Positions 16,419-29,675 of a stretch of 64,000 nt of DNA are shown piece by piece. A model generated the notes under the pieces. It searched no databases and had not been told where the DNA came from. It saw only the letters and a list, made by a program, of their open reading frames with translations. The position numbers and the translations under genes were made by a program. Position 1 is the first letter of the stretch, and each line of letters opens with the position of its first letter. This stretch comes from Ramlibacter aurantiacus (GTDB taxonomy: Bacteria > Pseudomonadota > Gammaproteobacteria > Burkholderiales > Burkholderiaceae_C): NCBI RefSeq assembly GCF_016722895.1, contig NZ_JAEQNA010000005.1, positions 310,001-374,000 of the forward strand, read 5' to 3'.

Positions 16419-17495
16419 ATGGCCGATCCCGACGTCCGCAAGGGGCAGGCGCCGCCGGCGCACAGCCGCGACGACTTCCGCCAGCGCTTCCGCGCCCGCT
16501 TCTTCGACCCTGCTTTCCGAAACGAAGACGCGGCCATCGACCGCCTGGAGGAAATCGCCTGGCAGGGCTACTGCCAGGCCCGCAAATCCCCGGTGACCCG
16601 ACCGGCCGGTCCCGGGTTCGCCGATCCCCGATTCGAGCTGTCGGTGCAATGGCTGGACACGCGCGAGCGGCTGATCGCCGCGCAGCGGCGCTGGGAGGAC
16701 GCGGCCACCCCCAGCCGGGTGCTGGTGATCAACGGCGCCACCCGCAACGACGGCACCTGCCCCGGCGAAATGTCCAAGAGCTTCCGGCTGGCGCAGATCG
16801 CCTGCGAAACCTTGTCCGCGCAGGCGCTGGAGACCGACCTGCTGGACCTGAGCCGGCTGGCGTCCGACTACGACCGCCACATCCACCCCTGCAAGGGCTG
16901 CGTGTCCACCGCCATGCCGCTGTGCCACTGGCCCTGCAGCTGCTATCCCAATCACGAGCTGTCGCAGGTCAACGACTGGATGGCCGAGATCTACGAGCGC
17001 TGGGTCTCGGCGCATGGCGTGCTGCTGGTCACGCCGACCCACTGGTACACCTCGTCCAGCCCGGTCAAGCTGATGATGGACCGGCTGGTCTGTGCCGACG
17101 GCGGCAACCCGGACCCCACCCGCACCAGCGGCAAGGACCCGGCCAGGGCCAAGCAGGTGGAACTCGACGGCTGGGACTACCCGCAACACCTGGCGGGCCG
17201 GGCCTACGGCGTGGTGGTGCACGGCGACGTGGCCGGCATCGAGGGCAACCGCCGCGCGCTGTGCGACTGGCTCGACTGGATGGGCCTGGTCGGTGCCGGC
17301 CCCACCGCACGGCTGGACCGGTTCATCGGCTACTACGAGCCCTACGCCACCAGCCACGCCACGCTGGACCGCGACCAGGCCGTGCAGGACGAGGTGCGCA
17401 ACGCCGCCACCGCGCTGGCCCAGGCCGTGGGTCAGCTGCGGGCCGGCACCCTCAGCGTGCCGGGCAAGGGCCTGCCGCGGCCCCGGCCGAAATAG
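16419..17495 (+). CDS. flavodoxin-fold NAD(P)H-dependent reductase with Cys-rich insert
   Basis: Residues from about 104 form a flavodoxin-like fold: RVLVINGATRNDGTCPGEMSK is the phosphate-binding loop region, and THWYTSSSPVKLMMDR the second FMN-binding loop. An unusual insert, HPCKGC...PLCHWPCSC, puts five Cys in about 17 residues, as in iron-sulfur flavoproteins or a metal site. The first 100 residues are an extra helical region. The substrate is unknown. ATG at 16419; it ends 1 base before the opposite-strand uvrA stop. Confidence 0.75.
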   Translation: MADPDVRKGQAPPAHSRDDFRQRFRARFFDPAFRNEDAAIDRLEEIAWQGYCQARKSPVTRPAGPGFADPRFELSVQWLDTRERLIAAQRRWEDAATPSRVLVINGATRNDGTCPGEMSKSFRLAQIACETLSAQALETDLLDLSRLASDYDRHIHPCKGCVSTAMPLCHWPCSCYPNHELSQVNDWMAEIYERWVSAHGVLLVTPTHWYTSSSPVKLMMDRLVCADGGNPDPTRTSGKDPARAKQVELDGWDYPQHLAGRAYGVVVHGDVAGIEGNRRALCDWLDWMGLVGAGPTARLDRFIGYYEPYATSHATLDRDQAVQDEVRNAATALAQAVGQLRAGTLSVPGKGLPRPRPK

Positions 17496-17496
17496 C

Positions 17497-23277
<5,781 letters not shown>

Positions 23278-23334
23278 TCTAGGGATGAGCCCCGGCCGGC
23301 GCCGGCAGCGCGGTCACCCAGCCATCAAACACCT

Positions 23335-23346
23335 AGGGATAACCCT
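23335..23346. promoter_or_regulatory. short palindrome upstream of the acyl-CoA operon
   Basis: AGGG-ATAA-CCCT lies 52 bases before the acyl-CoA synthetase start, in the 121-base gap between divergent uvrA and the synthetase. Its position suits an operator, but no regulator gene sits beside it and the arms are only 4 bases. Confidence 0.28.
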
Positions 23347-23398
23347 GTCCCCATCCCGGCGGACAGACACGCGGACCGCGCTCTCTTAGGCTCGCGGC

Positions 23399-25234
23399 AT
23401 GACGCCCATCGCCATCCAGGACCCCGCCGACATCGCCCGCCTGTCGGCCCAGCCGTACGAGCAGTACCAGCCCTTCGACAACGTGCTGCAGGCGCTGGAG
23501 CAGTCGGCGCGCGAGCACGCCGGCCGGCGTGCCCTCACCTACATCGAATCGCCGGACCCGGCGCAGCCGGCGCGCAGCTGGACCTACGCCGAGTTCACCG
23601 CCGATGTCCGCCGGGCCGCCAACCTGTTCCGCCGCCTGGCCGGCGAGCGGGCGCCGCGCGTGGCCATGCTGCTGCCCAACATCCCGCAGGCCTGGTTCAC
23701 GCTGCTGGGCGCCGAGACGGCCGGCATCCTGTGCCCCATCAACTACCTGCTGGGCGCGGATCACGTAGCCGAACTGGTGGAGGCGACGGGGGCGAGCGTT
23801 TTGGTGGCGCTGGGGCCCCACGCCGAGCTGGATATCTGGTCGCGCGTGGCGGCCGTGCGGGCACGCTGCCCGCAGTTGCAGGTGCTGGCGGTGGGCGCAC
23901 CGGCCGGCGAGACCGACTTCGACGCCGCCCTGGCGGCCGAGCCCGGGGACCGGCTGCAGTTCGACAACCTGGCGCGGCGCGACACCGTCGCCGCCCTGTT
24001 CCACACCGGCGGCACCACCGGCCGGCCCAAGCTGGCGCAGCATGCGCACGGCAACCAGCTGCACGTGTCGACGGGCGCGGCCCAGATGTATGGCATGGGG
24101 CCGCAGGACGTGATGCTCAACGGCTTTCCGCTGTTCCACGTCGCCGGCTCCTTCGTCTACGGCCTGTCCACGCTGATGGCCGGCGCCGAGCTGGTGCTGC
24201 CCACCCTGCTGGGCATGCGCAACAAGGGCTTCGTCGACCGCTACTGGGAGTTCGTGCACCAGCACGGCATCACCTTGCTGGCGGGCGTGCCGACCATCAT
24301 GTCCACGCTCATGGGCAGCTCGCCCAGCCGCGAACAGACGCGCGTGGCGCGGGCCATGCTCACCGGCGGCTCGCCGCTGCCCGACGAGCTGGCGGAGGAT
24401 TTCGAGCGCCGCTTCGAGCTGCCGGTGCGCAACATCCTGGGCATGACCGAGTGCGCCGGGGTCATTTCCATCGAGCCCGTGGCCGGCCCGCGCGTGCGCG
24501 GCTCCTGCGGACTGCCGCTGCCCTTCACCCGTGTCTGCGCCATCGACGGCGAGGGCCGGGAGCTGCCGGCCGGCCAGACCGGCGTGCTCAAGGTGCGCGG
24601 TCCCAACGTGGGGCCGGGCTACACCGAAGCCGAACGCAACCCCGGCACCTTCGAGGACGGCTGGCTGATCACCGGCGACATCGGCCACGTGGACGAGGCC
24701 GGCCGGGTGTTCATCACCGGCCGGGCCAAGGACGTGATCGTTCGCAGCGGCCACAACATCGACCCGCGCCTGATCGAGGACGCGCTCATGCGCCACCCGG
24801 CGGTGCTGATGGCCGCGGCGGTGGGCGAGCCCGACGAGTACGCCGGCGAGCTGCCGGTGGCCTACGTGGTGCTCAAACCCGGCGAACAGGCCGACCCCGT
24901 CGAGCTGGCCGCGTTCTCGCGGCAGCACATCCCGGAGCGTCCGGCCTATCCCAAGCGGGTGGAGCTGATCGAGGCGCTGCCGCTGACGGCCGTGGGCAAG
25001 GTGTTCAAGCCGGCGCTGCGGCTGTCGGCGATCCGCCATGCCCTGGCAGACCGCCTGGGCCGCGCCGGCCTGGACGGGCGGGTCGGCGTGGACGTGATCG
25101 AGGCCGGATCGGTGACCGAGGTGGTGTTCAGCGCGGCGGCTGGCGAGCAGGCGGGCGAGCTCGAAGCCTCGCTGCGCCGGCTGATGACGCCCTTCGCCCT
25201 GCGCTGGCGGCTGGATCAGGGGGTGTCGTCATGA
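23399..25234 (+). CDS. AMP-dependent acyl-CoA synthetase
   Basis: This 611-residue acyl-adenylate-forming ligase activates a carboxylic acid to its CoA ester. The phosphate-binding motif is LFHTGGTTGRPK (about residue 200-211), the adenine/hinge region reads GWLITGDIGHVDEAGRVF, followed by GRAKDVIVRSGHNI, and the catalytic Lys is in GKVFKPAL near residue 535. After that come about 70 extra residues not usual in the family. It is the first gene of a tight three-gene operon: its stop overlaps the next start as ATGA. With a hydratase and an SDR downstream, the substrate is probably a fatty, alicyclic or aromatic acid destined for beta-oxidation-like breakdown; this is inferred. Confidence 0.9.
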   Translation: MTPIAIQDPADIARLSAQPYEQYQPFDNVLQALEQSAREHAGRRALTYIESPDPAQPARSWTYAEFTADVRRAANLFRRLAGERAPRVAMLLPNIPQAWFTLLGAETAGILCPINYLLGADHVAELVEATGASVLVALGPHAELDIWSRVAAVRARCPQLQVLAVGAPAGETDFDAALAAEPGDRLQFDNLARRDTVAALFHTGGTTGRPKLAQHAHGNQLHVSTGAAQMYGMGPQDVMLNGFPLFHVAGSFVYGLSTLMAGAELVLPTLLGMRNKGFVDRYWEFVHQHGITLLAGVPTIMSTLMGSSPSREQTRVARAMLTGGSPLPDELAEDFERRFELPVRNILGMTECAGVISIEPVAGPRVRGSCGLPLPFTRVCAIDGEGRELPAGQTGVLKVRGPNVGPGYTEAERNPGTFEDGWLITGDIGHVDEAGRVFITGRAKDVIVRSGHNIDPRLIEDALMRHPAVLMAAAVGEPDEYAGELPVAYVVLKPGEQADPVELAAFSRQHIPERPAYPKRVELIEALPLTAVGKVFKPALRLSAIRHALADRLGRAGLDGRVGVDVIEAGSVTEVVFSAAAGEQAGELEASLRRLMTPFALRWRLDQGVSS

Positions 25235-26040
25235 CGCTGCCCCTGCTTTGCGCGCGCGACGGCGCGATCCTCCAGGTCACGCTCAACCGCCCTGCATCTC
25301 GCAATGCGCTGACGCCGGAGATGCTGTGCCGCCTGGCCGACGCGGTGGTGGAGTTCGCCCGGGACGAGTCGCTGCGCGTGATGGTGCTCACGGCCAGCGG
25401 CGACCAGGCCTTCTGCGCCGGCGGTGACCTGGCCCGCAGCATCCCGCTGCTGACCGGCGGCCGCGCGCCGGAAGACGAGTGGGACCGGCGGGTGCTGCAA
25501 GACCCGGTGGTCATGCCGGCCTCCTCGCTGCGCGACTTCCCGCTGCACAAGCCGGTGATCGCCGCCATCAACGGCGCCTGCTTCGCCGCCGGCTTCGAGA
25601 TCATGCTGGGCACCGACATCCGCATTGCCGCCGAGCACGCCAGCTTCTGCCTGCCCGAGGTCAAGCGCGGCGTGGTGCCCTTCGCCGGGTCCATGGTTCG
25701 CCTGCCGCGCCAGATTCCATATGCCAAGGCGATGGAGCTGATGCTCACCGGCGACCCCCTACCCGCCCGTGAGGCGCTGGCGATCGGCCTGGTCAACCGC
25801 GTGGTGCCGGCGGCCGAGGTGCTGCCCCAGGCCATGGAACTGGCGGCGCGCATCGCCCGGAACGGTCCCCTGGCGGTGCAGCGCCTGAAGCAGACCGTGG
25901 TGGCGTCCAGCGGACAGCCGCTGGCCGAGGGCTACGCGCTGGAGGACGAGACCCGGCGCGTGGTGCTGGCGAGCGAGGATGCGCGCGAAGGCCCGCGCGC
26001 CTTCATGGAAAAACGGGCGCCCCAGTTCACAGGACGTTGA
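25231..26040 (+). CDS. enoyl-CoA hydratase/isomerase family protein
   Basis: This is a 269-residue crotonase-fold enzyme. The oxyanion-hole segments are visible as CAGGDLAR and NGACFAAGFEIMLG, and the sequence LPEVKRGVVPFAGSMVRLPRQIP is the usual active-site region. It starts at the ATG that overlaps the synthetase stop by 4 bases, so translation is coupled. It would hydrate the enoyl-CoA derived from the product of the upstream synthetase. The 3' end runs to 11 bases before the SDR start, completing the operon. Confidence 0.9.
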   Translation: MTLPLLCARDGAILQVTLNRPASRNALTPEMLCRLADAVVEFARDESLRVMVLTASGDQAFCAGGDLARSIPLLTGGRAPEDEWDRRVLQDPVVMPASSLRDFPLHKPVIAAINGACFAAGFEIMLGTDIRIAAEHASFCLPEVKRGVVPFAGSMVRLPRQIPYAKAMELMLTGDPLPAREALAIGLVNRVVPAAEVLPQAMELAARIARNGPLAVQRLKQTVVASSGQPLAEGYALEDETRRVVLASEDAREGPRAFMEKRAPQFTGR

Positions 26041-26050
26041 GGACAGGCAG

Positions 26051-26953
26051 ATGGATTCGATCGACTTGCGCGGCCAGGTGGCCGTGGTCACCGGCAGCGG
26101 GCGCGGCCTGGGCTTGGCCTTCGCGAAGGCGCTGGCGCGTGCCGGCGCCGCCGTGGTGGTGAACGACATCGACGCCGCCACCGCCGAGGCGGCCGTGGCC
26201 GCCATCAGCGCCGAGGGCGGCCAGGCCGTGGCCGAGGTCGTGGCGGTGGGCGGCAGCGAGGCAGCGGAGCGGTTGGTGAAGCGGGCGGTGGACACCTGGG
26301 GCCGGCTGGACCTGATGTGCGCCAACGCCGGCATCCTGCGCGACAAGGTGCTGTGGAACATGAGCGACGACGACTTCGACGCGGTGATCCACACCCACCT
26401 GCGCGGCACCTTCACCTGCGCCCGCGCCGCCGTGCGGCAGATGCGGGCGCAGGGCCCCGGCGGCCGGCTGGTGCTGGTGGGCTCGCCGGCCGGCCAGCGC
26501 GGCAACTTCGGCCAGGGCAACTACGCCGCGGTCAAGGCCGGCATCGCGGCCATGACGCGCAGCTGGGCGCTGGAGTGCGCGCGCAGCCAGATCACGGTGA
26601 ACGCCATCGTGCCGGTGGCCTGGACCCAGATGGTGGCCAGCATCCCGGCGCTGGCGCCGCATGCCGAGGCGGTGGCGCGCGGCGAACCCCTTCCCACCGA
26701 GCTGCGCCAGCGGCTGGGCCTGGGCTTGCCGGAGGACGTGGCGCCGCTGCTGGTGTTCCTGGCCTCGGCGCGGGCGGCCGCCGTGACCGGCCAGTGCATC
26801 GGGTTGGGCGGCGACAAGCTGTCCCTGTGGTCGCACCCGCAGGAGGTGCGCACCGCCCTGCGCGAAGGCGGCTGGACGGCCGAGGACATCGCCCGCACCT
26901 GGGACAGCTCGGTCGGGCTGGAGCCGCAGAGCTACGGCATGCCGCCCTTGTGA
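26051..26953 (+). CDS. short-chain dehydrogenase/reductase
   Basis: This 300-residue SDR has the cofactor motif TGSGRGLG (residues 14-21), the NAG motif in CANAGIL, and the catalytic Tyr and Lys in NYAAVK with the Ser in GSPAG. AGGA lies 7 bases before the ATG. As the third gene of the operon it probably oxidises the 3-hydroxyacyl-CoA made by the hydratase, or a related alcohol. The C-terminal 60 residues (LWSHPQEVRTALREGGW...) are longer than in a minimal FabG-type enzyme and resemble the tail of hydroxysteroid-type SDRs. Confidence 0.88.
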   Translation: MDSIDLRGQVAVVTGSGRGLGLAFAKALARAGAAVVVNDIDAATAEAAVAAISAEGGQAVAEVVAVGGSEAAERLVKRAVDTWGRLDLMCANAGILRDKVLWNMSDDDFDAVIHTHLRGTFTCARAAVRQMRAQGPGGRLVLVGSPAGQRGNFGQGNYAAVKAGIAAMTRSWALECARSQITVNAIVPVAWTQMVASIPALAPHAEAVARGEPLPTELRQRLGLGLPEDVAPLLVFLASARAAAVTGQCIGLGGDKLSLWSHPQEVRTALREGGWTAEDIARTWDSSVGLEPQSYGMPPL

Positions 26954-27595
26954 TCAGCGCGGTCGCTGCTGCGCCGGCCGCTGGGCCGATGTGTGCCAGT
27001 CGGGTCCGTCGAACCAGGGATCGCCTTCCAGCCGCGCGCGCAGCAAGGGCAGTCCGTCCAGTCCCCAGAACAGGTGGGTGTCGGTCAGGAAGCTCGGCAC
27101 GCCGAAGACGCCGGCGGCGATGGCGGCGTCGGTGTTGGCGCGCAGCTCGGCCTTGACCTCGTCGCTGTCCGGATCGCGCGCAGGCGCCAGCCGCTGCCGC
27201 AGTTCCGCCAGCCGGGCCGGATCGTTGGCGTCGGCGCCACCGCTGGTCCAGACGTGGCGCAGCACCGTCTCGGCGACATGGCGGTTCACCAGCCCCTCGC
27301 TGCCACAGGCCAGCGCCAGCCGCAACAGCGGCAAGGGGTTGAACGGGTGCACCGCCGGCAACTGCAGCGGCACCCCCAGCTGCCGCGCCTGCCATAGCAC
27401 CTGGCGGTAGGTCCACTCGCGCTTGCCGGGCATTTCGGCCGGCCCGAGCTGGCCGTGGTGCTTGAGCAGGGCCGCCAGCAGCACCGGTCGCAAGTCCACG
27501 CGCCAGCTCAGGCCGCGCAGCGCCTGGGGCAGCTGCTCGAAGGCGAGCCAGGCATAGGGGGAGACGACATCGAAACAGAAGGTGATGTGGTTCAT
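26954..27595 (-). CDS. 2-hydroxychromene-2-carboxylate isomerase-like (DsbA-fold) protein
   Basis: This 213-residue DsbA/kappa-GST-fold protein has the CxxC motif replaced by SPYAW (Ser12), which is the hallmark of the HCCA isomerase group. The closing region FGVPSFLTDTHLFWGLDGL is also typical. HCCA isomerases act in naphthalene breakdown with glutathione, but many relatives sit in unrelated catabolic operons and the substrate here is unknown. It is the last gene of the leftward leucine operon, starting within a 4-base overlap with the DUF1289 gene, and it abuts the opposite-strand SDR stop with no gap. Confidence 0.85.
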   Translation of the reverse strand: MNHITFCFDVVSPYAWLAFEQLPQALRGLSWRVDLRPVLLAALLKHHGQLGPAEMPGKREWTYRQVLWQARQLGVPLQLPAVHPFNPLPLLRLALACGSEGLVNRHVAETVLRHVWTSGGADANDPARLAELRQRLAPARDPDSDEVKAELRANTDAAIAAGVFGVPSFLTDTHLFWGLDGLPLLRARLEGDPWFDGPDWHTSAQRPAQQRPR

Positions 27596-27840
27596 GCAGG
27601 CAGGCGGCTGGCACGTTGCTCGATGCGCAGCCAGGTCGCGCGCCGTTCGGCGTCGCCCCAGCCGCTCCAGTGGGCGATCTCGTCGAGGTCGCGCAGGCAG
27701 CCGGCGCACAGGCCGGTGGCCGGCTCGATCCGGCAGACCGAGTTGCAGGGCGATGGCACGGGATCGCCGCGGCGCAGCTCGCGGGCACGAGCCAGCAGCC
27801 GCACGCGACGCTCGGTATCGGCGGGCGAGGCCGCGCTCAT
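27592..27840 (-). CDS. DUF1289 small Cys protein
   Basis: This 82-residue protein has the four conserved Cys of DUF1289 (Cys32, Cys36, Cys45, Cys48, spaced CNSVC...GLCAGC) followed by LDEIAHW. The Cys arrangement suggests a zinc or iron-sulfur site. Function is not established for the family. Both ends overlap neighbouring genes by 4 bases (ATGA), so it is translationally coupled inside the leucine operon. Confidence 0.85.
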   Translation of the reverse strand: MSAASPADTERRVRLLARARELRRGDPVPSPCNSVCRIEPATGLCAGCLRDLDEIAHWSGWGDAERRATWLRIEQRASRLPA

Positions 27841-28739
27841 CGCCGGGCCAGCAGCGCGGTGGCGGCGCGCGAATGCGGCGCCCGCTGCAGGAAGCCGCTG
27901 ATGTACGCGCCGGCATCGACCAGCCGGTCGAGGTCGATGCCGGTCTCGATGCCCAGGCCCTGGAGCATGAACACCACGTCTTCGGTCGCCACGTTGCCGG
28001 TGGCGCCGCGGGCGTAGGGACAACCGCCCAGGCCGGCGACCGAGGTGTCGAACTGCCACACGCCAAGTTGCAGCGAGGCCAGGGTGTTGGCCAGCGCCTG
28101 GCCGTAGGTGTCGTGGTAGTGGCCGGAGACGTCGTCCAGCGCGTAGTGGCGCAAAGCCGCTTCGAGCGCGCGCTGGATCTTGCGCGGCGTGCCCACGCCG
28201 ATGGTGTCGGCCACGCCCACGTGCTGCACGCCGATCTCCTTCATGAGCCGCGCCACCAGCGCCACCCGCTCGGGCGCGATTTCGCCTTCGTAGGGGCAGC
28301 CGACGGCACAGGAAATGGCGCCGCGCACGTGGATGCCGTGCGCCCGCGCCGCCTCGGCCACCGGCGCGAAACGCTCGATGCTTTCGGCGATGGAGCAGTT
28401 GATGTTGCGCTGGCTGAAGGCCTCGCTGGCGGCGCCGAAGACGACGATCTCGCCGGCGCCGGCGGCCCACGCGGCCTCGAAACCCCTGAGGTTGGGCGTG
28501 AGCACCGAGTAGCGCACGCCGGGCCGGCGCTCGATGCCGGCCATCACCTCGGCGGCGTCGGCCATCTGCGGCACCCACTTGGGGCTGACGAAGCTGGTGA
28601 CCTCGATCTCGCGCAGGCCGGCGTCCTGCAGCCGGCGCACCAGTTCGATCTTGACGGCGGCGGGCACGGGCTCTTTCTCGTTCTGCAGGCCGTCGCGCGG
28701 ACCGACCTCGACGAGCTTGACGGTGGAAGGCAGTTGCAT
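27837..28739 (-). CDS. liuE: hydroxymethylglutaryl-CoA lyase
   Basis: It cleaves HMG-CoA to acetyl-CoA and acetoacetate, the last step of leucine breakdown. The 300-residue TIM-barrel enzyme has GPRDGLQNE near residue 12-20, the catalytic glycine-rich loop AGLGGCPYARGATGNVATED, and the metal-binding His pair in SGHYHDT. The start at 28739 (MQLPSTVKLVEVGPRDG) matches family N-termini. It follows the GhrA-like gene by 7 bases and overlaps DUF1289 by 4, and it lies in the same operon as liuB, liuC and liuD. Confidence 0.95.
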   Translation of the reverse strand: MQLPSTVKLVEVGPRDGLQNEKEPVPAAVKIELVRRLQDAGLREIEVTSFVSPKWVPQMADAAEVMAGIERRPGVRYSVLTPNLRGFEAAWAAGAGEIVVFGAASEAFSQRNINCSIAESIERFAPVAEAARAHGIHVRGAISCAVGCPYEGEIAPERVALVARLMKEIGVQHVGVADTIGVGTPRKIQRALEAALRHYALDDVSGHYHDTYGQALANTLASLQLGVWQFDTSVAGLGGCPYARGATGNVATEDVVFMLQGLGIETGIDLDRLVDAGAYISGFLQRAPHSRAATALLARR

Positions 28740-28746
28740 GGGCTTC

Positions 28747-29667
28747 TCAGTATCCGCGGGTGGGGTCGACCAGGCCGGCGACGGGCTCGCCGCGCTCCAG
28801 TGCCCGGATCTTGCCGGCGATCTGGGCGATGCTTTCCCCGCGCAGGGTCTGCGCGGCGACATGCGGCGTGAGCACCAGGCGCGGTTCGCGCCAGAAGGGG
28901 TGCTCGGGCGGCAGTGGCTCGGTGCGGAACACGTCCAGGGTGGCGCCGGCCAGGTGGCCGCTGTCCAGCAGCGCGAGCAGGTCTTCCTCCACCAGGTGCC
29001 GGCCGCGCGCCACGTTGATCAGGTAGCCGCCCGGCAGGAGGCGGCCCAGGTTGCGGCGGTCGAGGATGCCTTCGGTCCCGGGCGTGAGTGGCAGCAGGCA
29101 GGCCAGTACCCGGGTGCCGGCGAGGAAAGGCTCGAGCCCCTGCGGACCGGCGAAGCATTCGACGCCCTCCAGCTGCCGCGGGCCCCGGCTCCAGCCCCGC
29201 ACCGGAAAGCCGAAGGACGCGACGGCGCGGGCCACCCGCTGGCCGAGCACACCCAGCCCCAGGATGCCCACCGGGAATTCGGCGCGGCGGCGGGGCTCTC
29301 GCGCGGTCCAGCGGCCGTCGCGCATGTCGCGCTCATGGGCGTCCAGCTCGCGGACGTGCCGGATCAGCGCCTGGCACACGTACTCGGCCATCTGCAGGCC
29401 CATGCCGGCATCGTCGAGCCGGACGATGCGCGTGCCGGTCGGCAGGCGCATCCGCAGCAAGGCATCGACGCCCGCCCCGATGTTGAAGAGGCCACGCAGG
29501 CCGACCTGCTCGTCCATGAAGCGCTGCGGCGGCGCCCATACCACGGCGTGATCGGCCACCGGGTCGCCCGGTCGCCATTCGCTGACCTCGGCCTCGGGCA
29601 GCGCGGCGCGCAGGCCTGCCAGCCAGGGCGCGGCGGGGATGTCGGTGCAGCAGAAGCTGATGCGCAT
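28747..29667 (-). CDS. glyoxylate/hydroxypyruvate reductase A-like D-2-hydroxyacid dehydrogenase
   Basis: This 306-residue NAD(P)-dependent 2-hydroxyacid dehydrogenase has the nucleotide loop GILGLGVLGQRVA, the catalytic Arg in NVARGRHLVEEDLL, Glu in FRTEPLP and His in LTPHVAAQT. It is closest in style to GhrA/YcdW, which reduces glyoxylate and hydroxypyruvate. It sits inside the leucine operon between liuD (8 bases upstream) and liuE (7 bases downstream). No leucine-pathway step needs it, so its job may be handling glyoxylate or a 2-keto acid side product. Confidence 0.88.
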   Translation of the reverse strand: MRISFCCTDIPAAPWLAGLRAALPEAEVSEWRPGDPVADHAVVWAPPQRFMDEQVGLRGLFNIGAGVDALLRMRLPTGTRIVRLDDAGMGLQMAEYVCQALIRHVRELDAHERDMRDGRWTAREPRRRAEFPVGILGLGVLGQRVARAVASFGFPVRGWSRGPRQLEGVECFAGPQGLEPFLAGTRVLACLLPLTPGTEGILDRRNLGRLLPGGYLINVARGRHLVEEDLLALLDSGHLAGATLDVFRTEPLPPEHPFWREPRLVLTPHVAAQTLRGESIAQIAGKIRALERGEPVAGLVDPTRGY

Positions 29668-29675
29668 GGCTGGGT

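Noticed and set aside
23334-23350. Resemblance of TAGGGATAAC to the I-SceI homing site
   Set aside because: The match stops after about 10 bases and no homing endonuclease gene is near; it is better read as a short palindrome.
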